Positions 31,877 to 43,959 of a stretch of DNA of 64,000 bases are shown here, piece by piece (the stretch's first letter is position 1; every line of letters starts with the position of its first letter). Source of the stretch: Ryuthela nishihirai. Lineage: Eukaryota > Arthropoda > Arachnida > Araneae > Heptathelidae. The notes under the pieces were generated by a model that worked only from the letters and a program-made list of their open reading frames with translations, did no database searches and had not been told where the DNA came from. The stretch is taken from assembly GCA_038380435.1 (NCBI GenBank), contig JAWZYU010000013.1, positions 63,320,446 through 63,384,445 on the forward strand. The letters are read 5' to 3'. The translations under genes were made by a program, and so were the position numbers.

Positions 31877-33420
31877 TAACCCTTCTAGGACCCATGTTCA
31901 TTATACAAGTTGACAGAATCCAAAATGAGTGACCAATGACACCCATATCTGTTTTTAGTACAACACATGAAACTTTGATTTTCAAAAAAAAAATTGTCAT
32001 TTGAAAATTTTCTTACATATATCTAATAAAAATACATTATTCATGCTTGAAAAATAATACTTATATTTTTTCATTTGATGAATATTATTAAGCTGTCATA
32101 TAAATAATTTGTTAAAGCCATCTGATTGACATTTTTTAAACCTAACATACAGTAAAGCAGATTTGCTTGTTTTCGTTCCCTTACATTAAAGCAATCTTCC
32201 GATTTAAGTTCACAAGTTTCATTTGAACTATTGCAAACTCATTTTTTCTTCAAATTTCAAAATTATCCTGAAAATTAATCAAAAACTGCTATTTTTAAAA
32301 TCAGATGATTTTGGAAGTAATTACAAAGTGGATCCCTCTATTTTTTCCCCTCATTTTACTCTCTCTTTTCTAACCTATTTCAATATCCCACTCCTCTAAT
32401 TGAAACTATAACTAGATCTTGTTGATGAAACTTCTAAGAAGCCTGATGCATAAAAGCAAGTCTTGACTATTGTCACAGCCCAGCAAGAGCAGATGCTAGT
32501 AATTACTTACATGTTTCATTTGTCCCATATGCTCTTGTGCATGGTACATTGTTTACAGCATTGGATATCCATTCATTCAGTTAGGTTAGTATTTTATTCA
32601 TTCTTTTATAATTAATCTTCTGTTTTTATTTCTGTAGATGTATTCTGATTTCATTTCCATAGATTTTACAGGTAATTACTGACATTTTGACGATGATTTC
32701 CTGAAAATGAACAAGGTCTTGAATATAGGAACAAAAAGGACTTCCTCAACACCATTCCTCAGCAAATGTTTAACCCTCCCCTTTGGCAAATATTTTAGTT
32801 TATATTGAATGACTTTAAAAGAGTTACCCTCCACTCTCAATATCTTGGCCATACCACTTTGGTGATACTTGACTTTTTTTTTCTTGGTGCACTAACTTTT
32901 CAGCCAAGATCCCCAAAATTCAACACACAAAGAAAATAATTCAAATTCATAATATTTAGCAAAAAAGCTGCCAAGAAAGTGTTCCTCCATTTCATAAACA
33001 GGATTGAAAATCCCATAAATGTGAACAATCCATGTCACCTTGTATAATACTGACCCATGTTTTAAAATATACCATCATCAAAAAATATAATGAACCAGCA
33101 AGTTGGCCTGTAGAGCCATCTGCCTTGTGAAAAATTTAAAGTCTCTTGAACAGAAAACATTTCTTTCACTGAAAAGAACCATTAAAAGAAATTAAAATCA
33201 TGTTTAAGGTAAATATCAATAGTATTTGGAAATTCCCTTTCAATTAATATATAATTTAACTGTTTTATTCAGCAGATTTTCATAAATTAATCTTCAGTTG
33301 AATAGTCAGATCTATTTTTTCACTGTAACACTGTGAAAAAATCTTATTAAAATTAATATATTTGTAATTAATTTCTTTAATTTTTTTATTTTCATAAAAC
33401 TCAAATTCTGTTTATGGTAT
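31877..33420 (+). repeat. Repeat R2, longest copy (AT-rich, noncoding)
   Basis: Shares long colinear blocks with 51305-51931 and 62457-62970: cttgaaaaataatac, aaagccatctgattgac and aatttcaaaatt near the start, ttaaaatatacca and ttaaaagaaattaaaat near the end. The start at ttaacccttctaggaccc resembles a TTAA site with piggyBac-like ends, but no matching right terminus was found. No protein is encoded. Confidence 0.55.
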
Positions 33421-34869
33421 ACAACATGACCTATTTCAGTTGATTTTTTTTTTTAATAAATTATAATGTTTGCTTGTTTTATTTGACTGGTCACAGTTGG
33501 TGAAAAGCCTGGACTTTTCTCAAAATAAAGTACAGACAACCCCCATATAACATGGTACTTCTATAACACGGTTTTGCTCTAATACAGTTAGAGAATTGCA
33601 GCAAACCTCACCAAGTATGGTATGTTTTAGCTTTTGTGTAGGGGTTGATATCATTAAAAATTGTGACTTCCAAGTGTGCAGTTTCAATTCCAATCTTCGC
33701 ATATATGCAACACAGACATTCCACCCCTACCTGCAGCATGGAATCTCCTGATGTAGCATGTGGTGTGTGCATGCACTACCACATCAGAACATATGACACA
33801 CAACGTTAAAGCAAGATGAGTATAAAGGCACATGACACGGACACTTAAGAGCTGAGCCTTGAAGATGCCAAGTAACTGAGTATTGGCGAAATGCATTGCT
33901 CCTTTGACATACTATGGAGCCTGCAAATTTTTTTATGTTAAAATGCATAGCGCATTAATGTTTTTTAAGAGTTTTAGAATAGTTCAAATAAGTCTGAGTG
34001 TGGTGCAACGTGGTGATAGTATGTGCCAGTGCACAAAGAAGCAATAATTCACACTAACAGAGGAAGGACTGTAAAATCTATCAACGATCTACAAAATTAG
34101 CCAAAATATCTGCTAATACCTTCTACTGCCAGATAGCAAGAAAGATCTCTAGAAATCGAACCTTCTTGTGTGTACTTTACATCAACTACTTCTACCTTCA
34201 AACATCATGATGTGCTTTCTATATGGACTGGTAAGCATGGAAAACAGAATCATCGTCAACATTGAACATCATACAGCTGACTTCTACATCCAGCAAAAGT
34301 TGAAGTCCAATGCCGCTGTGCCAACCAACTATCTCTGGTAACTACTTTTATATTACCCTTACTCTAGATTCACTTTGCGCTAGAATTCAAAGGACAATAA
34401 TGAGAGTTAACGATAATCTGAGTATAAGCCACATAAGAAAAGGTGAAATGCAATGATTAAGGCCATAGGGCTTATCAGCATAGCATAATCACCAACTCTT
34501 GTCAAAGCACACCTCATTCTTATAAATGAATATTTCAATGAACTTTTAAATTATGTAACAGCTTAAATCGTGAATTAAATCAAATAAATGAACTATGTAG
34601 TGAAAATTAGTCTTGCTAATAGTTAATACCTTGTTAAGAAGTTGATAAATAAAAATCAAGTTGGTTGGTTGGTCACTTGGACACACTAGCAACTGTGGTT
34701 AAACTATGCCAAATAAGAACTAAATTTGAGCCATGTGTGATATGATTGATTCCATTACCTCTTAAATAATGTGTCAGCAGCTGAGTGCACTTTTTTATCA
34801 AAAACTTTAAGAATTTATAATAACACCAGTGTAAGATAGACACAAAATTTTAACTATTGCAACACTTAC
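33421..34869. other. Noncoding WAPL intron, donor side
   Basis: Contains ctataacacggttttgctct at about 33552-33571, a pogo-like terminal motif, and gtattggcgaaatgcattgc at about 33880, reminiscent of Penelope-like terminal repeats. Neither could be extended. The end near 34869 carries the intron donor. Confidence 0.35.
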
Positions 34870-34981
34870 AGGATCCGAGGGAGCATCTTGTAAGGCACTA
34901 AATATCTTAGGCATGGTTCCATGGGCACGAAGGTGGATACGAAAGGCAGGTCCCATACATTTAGTTGCAAGACTCAAAACA
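34870..34981 (-). CDS. WAPL: WAPL exon (helical-repeat segment)
   Basis: This 112-nt exon has one base completing the previous serine codon and then 37 codons. The acceptor is gcattag with a pyrimidine-rich tract upstream; the donor is CCT/GTAAGT. The peptide reads VLSLATKCMGPAFRIHLRAH followed by GTMPKIFSALQDAPSDP. The LATKCM and FR-HLRAHG motifs are among the most conserved stretches of WAPL proteins. It lies between a 7.8-kb intron upstream and a 15.3-kb intron downstream. No defect is visible. Confidence 0.88.
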
Positions 34982-36946
34982 CTAATGCATGTAAAAAATG
35001 TAATATTTTAAGATTACTCAAGATGTTAAAACAACTTAAAATGTAATACACTGTACTAATCACAACGTTTAACTTACAAATAGATTTTATAGGTTCAGCA
35101 TAACATTGTTAAAGTATTATTTACTATTATACTGGCTAAAATTAGAAGTGTACAGAAAGTCAGTATTTGGATCCTTTAAACCACAGTTTAGTTTGGCAGA
35201 TCACATGATTTTGGTTCAGCCAAATATATACACTGCTACATGAAGTTTTCACACTTGCCAAATATATCACTGAAATCAACATTATCTGTCACTTGTATGA
35301 GCTTCTTCTACTATAAAATAAACTACTTGAGTAAAAGTTGAAATATATATATAGTTCAGCATTGGTTGAACTATTGTAAATTTTTAGAACTTGATCATTA
35401 TTTATCTTTATTCATTTCAGCTATCTTAAGAGAGACATTGAAATCACTCAATTTTTGAGAAATAACTGTTTGACATTTAATTTCATGCTTGAAAAAATTG
35501 GATTTAAATATGCAACACCCTGAATATTTGAATTGGCTTTCTACCTATAATCAAAATATAACTATCTAGTAGTATGTAGTACTAAGAATATCTACTATGT
35601 TTTGATTTACCTTTCATCAGATACAAAGTATGATTTGCTTAAAACTTATTACATTTTACTAGACAATAAATTTGTCATTGGCATTTACATTAGGGGCTTA
35701 AACTTTAAGTTAAAGTTGTTTTAAATGTATATACATTAACGTTTAACCAAATGCATCAAAAACACTTAAAATTTTAAAGATAATGTAAAAAAACTGCCCA
35801 TGGCCAAACCACACATTTAAAATTATTCAGCAAATGCCATCAGGCACCTGATGATGCTATCTACTTAATAATGTTGAAATGCATAGCTCAACCATGGAAA
35901 GCAAAGTTTTACTGTTTGATGTATTTGGTCAAGAGTGCTGCTTTTTAACATATGCAGAAAACATTTCCATCTTGGTTGAAGGGTAGCTTTAATACTAATA
36001 AATGCCTACCTATGTAGACATCAGATACAGAACAGTTTCACAATTACTTTGACAAGAATAGTTGCCAACCTTCATACACATATACTAGCCATTGGAAGAG
36101 AAATAACCTTGTGACTATCAAGTAGTACAACAATGACTGCTTGTGACATCCTGACCATCTATAATATCAACAGCACTACATCAATTGTTCATCAACCTGC
36201 TGGCATTCAACTCTACAAAGAGTCTTGCAATCACAATAGTGAATATTCCACATGGCATGTCATGACAGCGTTTTACTACATCCATCTTGTGAGTATAGCC
36301 AAGATTCTCCAAATTTCACATAATCTCTGGTATACTTATGGCATTCAGAACTTTACCACTTAAAGTAATATTATGCTAATTGAGCAATTTTAAATGTCTC
36401 TATTCTATATTGGTAGGAGCAACTACAGATTTAGAAATATAACTCTCAAATTCAAACTAATGAGCTTAACTTGAGAATCTATTTGTAAGATTACAAAATT
36501 TATTTGTAAGTGGAATATTGTGATTTTAAATTTAAAAATATGATTAAATATTTTAAACTCAAAAATATGTATTTAATGATCTGCCAATGCAAAATCTCTG
36601 AAGAGAATTTGGCTCGTGTACATAAAAGGTGAATGAAAATGTAGTATATACATCAAAAACATCCTTGTTGCTTTTTTTTAATGTATATACATTTTCATAT
36701 ATTACTTAGAATATACAACATCTAATGTCACAATGTACATAAGTGTGGGCAGGGCCTTTTTGACCATTGTATATTTTCCATAGTTTTATTATTTAAAAGC
36801 AGAGATATCATTAAGGTACTCAAAGCTTGTCCAACTGTCTCATAGAAATACATGTTACTAAGAAATTGGATTCTCTTAATCACTGTATCACAGATAATTA
36901 TTGCATTCCCATCAAATTTATGCAATTATAATATTAAAAGGTAATA
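34982..36946. other. Noncoding WAPL intron sequence
   Basis: AT-rich. The segment 35850-35900 (tgatgatgctatctact, aatgttgaaatgcatagctc) again resembles a Penelope-like terminal motif. No coding or repeat confirmed. Confidence 0.4.
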
Positions 36947-37023
36947 TACTGCTCATAAAAATTAGGGGATATATTATCGCTTCATATTCATTTAGAAACA
37001 TCCCCTAATTTTTGTGAGAAGTA
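36947..37023. mobile_element. 77-bp MITE-like inverted repeat
   Basis: Left end TACTGCTCATAAAAATTAGG and right end (reverse complement) TACTTCTCACAAAAATTAGG share GGGGAT further in. A TA dinucleotide at each end suggests a Tc1/mariner derivative. Confidence 0.7.
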
Positions 37024-37159
37024 TATTTGAGCAGAAAAATAATGACACATTTGCATCAGAGGATTTAGATATTGGTGTCTTTACTCATCCTTAAGATATT
37101 CCTGAACTGTCACACTACTCCAGATACTGAAGCAGTGAAAGAACTAAAAATGCCATATA

Positions 37160-40100
37160 TCATCATCATCCTCAATGCCATGGGCTACGGAGGTCCAACC
37201 AAACCGTACAATTTAGTTCTCCAAGCAAGTCTGTCCTGAGCTACATCTGCTGCATCTGGCCAATGCACACCAATTCTAATAAGGTCCTGTTTGACATTGT
37301 CTGCCCACCGCATCCTAGGTCTTCCCCTCTTTCTGAGGTCTTTAGGCACATTGTTCATAACCATATTCACTAATCTATAATTATCCATACGGGCAACATC
37401 GCCAAACCAATGCAGTCTCTCTCTGCACAATATGCTGCTTCAGGAGGCTGCTGATTCCTTTGCCTAACCTCATAATTACTTACAAAGTTCAACCACTTAA
37501 TGCCCAAGATACTGCATAAGCATCTAGAATCAAAAGCATGAAGTTTCCCGTTATCTTGTTTAAAAGCATCAAGTTTCACTACCATAACTAACTCTAAAAA
37601 GAACCAAACTATTATACAATCTAATTTTAGTCTTCAGGTGTATACACCCATTTCTCCACACTCTCCATAGATTCTTAAAAGTCCCGGCAGCTATCCCTAT
37701 TTATCTATTAATCTCATGCCACACATCACAAGTATCTGTTACATAGCTCCCAAGATAATTAAATTGTGACACCTGCTCAAGACCGCAATCATTTAGATTA
37801 ACAGAATCACAGCCTGCCTGACCAATTTTCATCACTTTAGTTTTCTCTCTGTTTATAACTAAACCTACTCTACTACCAGTCTCATCAACAGCTCGATTGA
37901 AATAATTCATCTCATCAACATCATTTGCCAAAAGTGCTAAATTATCAGCATAATCTAAATCAGAAATTTTAGCATCTCCAGACCATTTAAGGCCAAAATC
38001 TTTCCCTTGCAGTGAATTTTGTATAACATAATCAATAACCAAAACTAAAGAGAAAAGGGGACAAAAAGCACCCTTGTTGAACACCAGAAGCAATGCTAAA
38101 CAATTTGCTACAAGACTTACCAACTCTCACACACAACTCAATGTTATTATAGAGAGCTTTGATTATGTTAACTAACTTGTCTGGTATACCATATGATCTC
38201 ACAATCAACTACAAATTATGATGATCAACAGAGTCGAAAGCCTTTTTGAAATCAACAAAGCTAGCAACCAGAGGTTTCTGAAACTCTAAACATTTCTCAA
38301 GAATCTGCCTAAGTGAAAATATCCGATCCACACATCCCCTACCACTTCTGAATCCACATTGCTTATCATGCAATTGACTGTCAACCAGATTCTTAATTCT
38401 ATTAAGCACAATCATGCAAAAAACTTTACCTAGAGCAGAAAGTACGCTGATACCCCTATAGTTATCACAAGAAAGTGCAATCACCTTTTTTAAAAATATG
38501 AATAATAATAGCTCTGGCATTTTCTCAGCTCTAAGCATTTCCATAGTAATTTCATCTACCCCTGGGTATTTATGAAGTTTAAGTTTAGAAATAGCAAAAA
38601 TAGCTTTAGATTGTGCTACAGGTCTAACATTTAATCCATCATTACAAACAATAGGAGCAGAACTAACCATATTTTTAGAACATCACTGAAATGTCAGCCA
38701 CCTAGCCATGACAGAATCCTCACCTTCTATAACCTTACCTTGTTTATCCTTCAATCCCTGTTTATCTGTCCATTTTCTACCACACAAAACATTAACTATC
38801 TGGTACAGCTCTGTGCTGTTATGCTGTCTAACTGTTTCCTCGGCTTTGTCAGCCAAGCCATCAAGCCAAAGATTCTTATCAGCAGCTAACTGATCTTTTA
38901 CACGTTTATTAAGTTCTCTGTAATGCTTTCTATTAGGACTAGTAGGATATTGATTAAAGACATTCCTGCAGTTCTTTCTTTCCAAAATAAGTTCAAGTGC
39001 CTTATCACTCAGATAATTCTGTCTCTTCTGCTCCTTTTTTCCTAAAAGAGTACTGTTAGTGTCCAAAAAAGCCTGTTTAAAATGATCCCATTCTTCCTCA
39101 ACTTCAGTAGTAAGCATTCCATGACTGTCATAATGGCTAAGTAACCTATCATGGTAAGCTTTGGCTATAATTGGGTCTTTCAGAGCTTCAGTATTAAAAG
39201 CAAATTTTTTAACCCTAGCACAACACTTTTTAAGTTTAAGTTGCAAGACACTTTTAACTAGGTAATGGTCAGATTCAATTTCAGCTCCCCTGTATGACCT
39301 GGTATTCCTAACAGAACTAGCCCATTTGCTGTTAATTAATATATAATCAATCATATTCTTATGCAGCCCATCGGGTGAAACCCATGTGTACTTATGTATG
39401 TCGTGATGTTTGTAATAAGTGTTAGTTATTCTCAAACCATTAAGTTTACTAACCTGTAGTAGACATCGCCCATTGCAGCTACCAATACCAAAACGGCCTA
39501 TCACCCCTCCCCAAAAATCAGAGTCAGTACCAACTTTGGCATTGAAGTCACCTAGAACAAGGGTAATATCTCCTTTCTTGACAGAATTCAAAATATCCTT
39601 AAGTTGTCTGTAAAACCTAGCCTTTTCATCCTCATCAGCATCCTCAGTGAGGGCATAACAGCAGAAAACATTCAAGTCTTTAATGCTTGTCTGTAATTTT
39701 GCTGTAAGAAACTTTCATTAATGCATTCATATCCTAGAACATCACTGGCGTGTCTGCTGAGAAACAAACCTACACCTTGGTGATGCTTATTATCGTCCCT
39801 CCCTGAAAAGAGAAATTTGAGATTATTTTTAAGATTCTGACCTTTATCTATCCATCTGGCCTCTTGCAAGTCAAGAATATCTAAATTATAATGGTGGAAT
39901 TCTTGTGTGAGGGCATCAAGAGAATAAGCTCTGTGCAGAGTCCTCACATTCCAACTACCTATGGAGTGAAAATGGTTAGTGGGATGTTTAAAGAAACTAT
40001 GTTTATTGAGAGAGGGAATGTCAACAATATCAAAGAGCCCCCTAATCACAGGCATGGGGCAAAGACCCATTCCCCCACCTCTAAAGGCTGAAGCCATCTA

Positions 40101-40425
40101 CACTGGAAGACTTCCTCCAATGTAGAATTTGACGATGCCAGTAGAAGCAAGAGTTCAGGTGCCTGCGATGACCTCTGCTCAGGATTATCCACCAGCTAAT
40201 AAAACATATCCTGTGAACATATACTGTTTCACTTGAGGATGTCAACCCCCAAACAAACAGAAAACACAGTGGAATATTCTCCCTCCACAGAAGCCCCACC
40301 TGTGCAGCAAATTCAGGATCCATAATCAAGCTCAGAGCCATAATTCAGTTCAGGTTTGTATATATGGTCAGCACCAGGGCCCTGTGTGGTTGACTGCTAC
40401 TGAGCAGGGTAGAAAGAAATGAAAA
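37160..40425 (-). mobile_element. RTE-like LINE copy H, near full length
   Basis: This copy defines the family layout. From 40425 down on the minus strand: partial 5' UTR; APE start (GSWNVRTLHRAYSLDALTQE, 39672-40097); a 330-residue frame (38683-39675); RT (DKQCGFRSGRGCVDRIFSLR and FVDFKKAFDSVD, 38209-38670; YADNLALLANDVDEM and GLVINREKTKVMKIG, 37701-38123); C-terminal region (FGDVARMDNYRLVNM, GRPRMRWADNVKQDLIRIG, 37185-37430); and a (GAT)n tail at 37160-37172. The YADD box is changed to YADN here, so even without its frameshifts this RT would lack a catalytic aspartate. The clade is inferred from the single APE-RT reading frame, the WFGHV/GRP-RW C-terminus and the short tandem tail. Confidence 0.92.
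38683..39675 (-). pseudogene. LINE endonuclease-linker fragment, 330 aa
   Basis: The longest open LINE stretch apart from the piggyBac. It carries most of the APE fold: YALTEDADEDEKARFYRQL, then LVLGDFNAKVGTDSD (metal-binding D and N), YTWVSPDGLHKNMIDYIL (the W-S-DG--IDYI block) and EIESDHYLVKSVLQLKLKK (catalytic SDH). A lysine-rich linker follows with NSTLLGKKEQKRQNYLSDKA and ELYQIVNVLCGRKWT. The frame is broken from the APE start by a frameshift near 39675 and from the RT near 38680. Confidence 0.88.
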
Positions 40426-40674
40426 GACCACAGATACTGCAGCGGAAAAGGGTATTTATAGTTTAGAGGATCTTCTAAATGAAAACACCATAATGAGGGG
40501 ATTATCTTGAAAACAATGAATGCTACAGGAATAGTAATGAGAAGTAGAAATAGAAAACCAGTAGTAGATAATAAGTCTGGAATTATTTCAGTGCCCCTAG
40601 TGGGGTATTTAAAATGTTGTAAACCATAAATTCGAAATTATGACATTGATAGAAGCCAAATACAAAAATGTTGT

Positions 40675-40992
40675 GTTGGGTTGTTATTTCAACTATGGGT
40701 GGCATTTTGGACACATAATGAGCTAAATGGCCAGGTCACAAGGACCACAAGGGCTCAGAGAAGGTTGAGTAAGAGGATGTAGAGGGTAATTTTTAGGAAA
40801 CAGATAGATCTTCCCATCAAGGGCATCTAGCATGTTATTTAACGTGCATAGGATGTGGCTATCATGAATATAGGGCCATATTTAATGTTCCATCTTACAG
40901 ATAGCAACTTTTTCTGACCCAGTTGGAACTCAAACCTGGGAACTGTAGATTATGATCTTAGCATGCTATCAATTGAGACAACCTCTGCTCCA
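40675..40992 (-). mobile_element. SINE1 copy with head
   Basis: 3' end gttgggttgtta at plus 40675, body with ggccaggtcacaaggacc, and head whose minus strand shows TCTCAATTGATAGCATGC (A-box), GATCATAATCTACAGTTCCC and GGTTTGAGTTCC (B-box). Only the middle of the body is noticeably shorter than in the 17246 copy. Confidence 0.78.
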
Positions 40993-41736
40993 ATACAAAT
41001 TTATAGAGATTTATTATTTTAAAGCCCATTTAATAAGAAACGTGTCAACCATGAAACAGTTGAAAACAGAAAAAAATGGCATACCATTACTAAAATGCAA
41101 ATTCAAAGCAGCCCTCATTAGCTATGATACAAGACTGTACTCATAACTACATTTCCTTTGTAGGCATGTAGCATGGTATTATCAACATTATAAAAAAATT
41201 ACTGAAATCATTCTTTATTCAACGCTATTTCCTGCAGAGTAGTGTTGAACAAAAAAGGTGAATTTCAGTTAGAACAATGGTATGCTGATGTTAAAGTGTC
41301 ATTAAATGGATTGCTAAATCTAGATAGCATAAATTCTCTAATAAAAAAGTTTCATATGGTTATATTATGTGCATATGATTGAGTTTTACAGTGTATTAAA
41401 TATTTAACTTTAATATATTTTTCTCATTTTATTACCCTACTGCTGTTGCCAATAATTTAAGTGAATAAATAATGCAATTTATCTATATTTGTTCACATGT
41501 TTTAGAACTTGTGGAAATACTCTATTTTCATTCTTGTAGTCAATGGTTACATTATACTCATTATCCAATCAGATTATGGCACACTGTAACACTCCAAAAG
41601 CTACGTAAAACTTCTCTTTCGACCTTTTGACTGATCCAAATTAATTTTTAGGATAACATTGGGTGCCAGGCAATATTAAGTTGCCAAATAAAGTTAAATG
41701 AGGTTTCAGTAAGTATACTGGTGTTACTAGTCACAA
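40993..41736. other. Noncoding WAPL intron sequence
   Basis: AT-rich, no recognised repeat. Confidence 0.4.
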
Positions 41737-42149
41737 AGAATTCAAAAATTTGTCAAATTATTAATTAAACATTCATAAAAAAAATCAATTATCATTGCTC
41801 AAGAGAAAAAAAAATAGCAAAGTCAAAATATTTCATATAACAATGTTTATTTCCAAAACATTCAAGACTCATCATATAAACTTATGAATACAAAAGTCTA
41901 AGCAACTAAAAGCTTACATCTCTACTCACTTCCTTCCTCTTATTGACAGTCTCTCGTTACTGACTTCATGACCTAACGTCACTTAGTATACATGCGGCTG
42001 CAACTGACACATGTTGCATGCTGGGAAAAACATTTGCATAATTTGACTATCGCGCACTCACACTAGCTATGACACAAGAGGGGGCATGTCCTTAAACTCG
42101 CACATTAGTGGCTGTCAATCAAAAGCCAGAGTTGCGCATGCACAACTCC
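41737..42149 (-). repeat. Repeat R1, LTR-like, copy 2
   Basis: Reverse-complement counterpart of 2247-2713. It starts (minus) ggagttgtgcatgcgcaact, includes ggacatgccccctcttg, cagcatgcaacatgtgtcag, ggaaataaacattg and ttttttctcttgagcaatg. Confidence 0.6.
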
Positions 42150-42766
42150 TTTAGCAGATTGGTAGAAGGAAAAGTGATAAATCCAAATGAAGATAATCCC
42201 CAAAATTATAACTATATCATACATAAAGTACAAATGGTTAAAGAAAAATAAAAGTGAATGGGTGAACCATCACAATGTTTTGTATTTTGCTTTTATATTT
42301 TCATATTTAAGAATTATATAATCCAATTGATAATTAAAAAACTGAAGGTTTCCATCATTCCCAACAGTATTGTTTGTAATTTTTGTGTAGCAATACTTTG
42401 AGGAATAAGATCATGTAAGAGTACACTGAAACTTATGTAATATTAATGATGATGATGAATGAAATAAATTTTATCTTCATCTTATCTTTATCAGGTAATC
42501 TAGGTGGCTACAACAATGGCCAACATGTCTGATCCACTTTTGAGAAACTTGAGATATATTTTACCAGTAAAACATTTTCAAAAGTTAACAAAATTTCCTA
42601 TAATATATTTTTTTAAAATTGTTGTTTAAACTGCTTTTAGGAAACAACAGAAATCAATTTACAATGGGAAATAATATAGGAATTTAAAATGCAGCATTTT
42701 ATAATTGTTTCTATAACTATTTCAAATGTATCAAGCACATAATTAAGTATAATACAAAATTTATAC
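42150..42766. other. Noncoding WAPL intron, donor side of exon 42767
   Basis: AT-rich, no repeat found. Confidence 0.45.
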
Positions 42767-42903
42767 CTTAAGCATCTGGTCCCAATTCCATTACATTCCT
42801 GAACACTTTCCAACAAATATTCAATATCATCATTGAATTCCTGTGTTTCTCCTGATTCATGACATTGGTAGGCTTGTTTTACATTCCTGACTACAGTGTA
42901 TAA
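42767..42903 (-). CDS. WAPL: WAPL exon (start of the conserved WAPL domain)
   Basis: This 137-nt exon encodes 45 codons plus two bases. The acceptor is attacag before 42903 and the donor is AG/GTATAA after 42767. The peptide begins LYTVVRNVKQAYQC, continues through GETQEFNDDIEYLL and ends GIGTRCL. The GETQEFNDD-IEYLL block and the RCLS that leads into the next exon are characteristic of the first part of the WAPL domain in animals. No stop or frameshift is present, and the reading frame is preserved in otherwise AT-rich noncoding sequence. It is too short and lacks an initiator, so simple ORF finding misses it. Identification rests on recalled family conservation, not on a search. Confidence 0.85.
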
Positions 42904-43959
42904 CTGTAATGAAAGGCATTACTATTATCATATGAATCAAACACATAGAATCACATATCTCTTTCAATGTAAAGAGCACAAGAAATAAATAATATGCAGA
43001 TTAAAGTTCAAACCAGCTTGTTTATAACTGCAGCACAAACCCAAATTTACACTTTTTTAATCATTGATTTCAGACGTAATGTAGAAGATAATGTGTTAAT
43101 TTCTGAATTTTTTCCCTACATTATAGCATAATGGTTGAACTCACATAGAGTATCTGATTATGATACTACCACGACTGCTGACCTGCTTAATCCTTAAAGT
43201 GTCAGGTTTCTCACAGTGCATGCAAGTATAGCAAAGATAATTTTTTAAAACTTTTTTTCAACAAAAAAAAACTCAAATATTTAGAACTTTATCCTGCAGT
43301 GACTAACATATATATAGAGAGAGGCCATTTTATACATCAAATGAATGAGAATTCATTCTGAATGAGAATTCATTCTGAATGATAAAAATTAAAAATAAAA
43401 TGAAAGCTGCTTAAGCCTAATTTTATAAAATGGTAAACCCTCTTTCGACACTTTAGGGATTAAACTGCAAAAATCTTGAAAGTCATTTGCAATATATTTG
43501 AGAAAAAAACATTTGCATGAAAAAACCATTAATTCAAATAATTTTAAAAGTACAAACCAATATCAAATATCTACATTGATAACATAACAAATAAACAATG
43601 AAATATGCAATAATGGATACAGAATTCACATACAGAAAAGCAGGCTTAGATCTAGAAAAAAATAGAGGCCCAATATGAAACAGGAACAGTGTTCAATTAT
43701 GAATTTTTTCCTCTGTTTTACTGGCCTTTACAATACAAAAATTTTGAAAAATATATGTAAAATATATATCAATAAAATAAACAATCAATAAAAAACTGAG
43801 TTTCTCAATACTTAGGGGCCAAAGTAATATCATACATTGGCAGAAATTGAAAAAAGAATACCCAGAAGGAATTCCTTTAAGAACATCATATTACAATATG
43901 TTAATAGTTATGGACAGCAGAAACTGTGATCCAAGATTGAAAGTCATTGGGTGAAATAA
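42904..43959. other. Noncoding sequence upstream of the first visible WAPL exon
   Basis: Contains the polypyrimidine tract and acceptor at 42904-42910. A short direct repeat gaatgagaattcattct occurs twice at about 43345-43379. I looked for a further upstream WAPL exon here and saw none. Confidence 0.45.

Larger units (their letters stand above)
4193..42903 (-). other. WAPL: WAPL gene, partial locus span (four exons and three complete introns)
   Basis: Four minus-strand exons join in the order 42767-42903, 34870-34981, 19260-19526, 4193-4304. Each boundary has GT at the donor and AG at the acceptor. Reading phase is kept: exon 1 ends with two bases of a serine codon that the first base of exon 2 completes, exon 2 ends on a codon boundary, exon 3 is exactly 89 codons, and exon 4 ends one base into a codon. 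The joined protein follows the conserved WAPL domain of animal wings-apart proteins. WAPL acts in the nucleus, binding cohesin with PDS5 and releasing it from chromatin. The introns hold most of the transposons listed here. Exons before 42903 and after 4193 were not found; they are probably outside the window or too short or divergent to see by eye. Confidence 0.85.
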
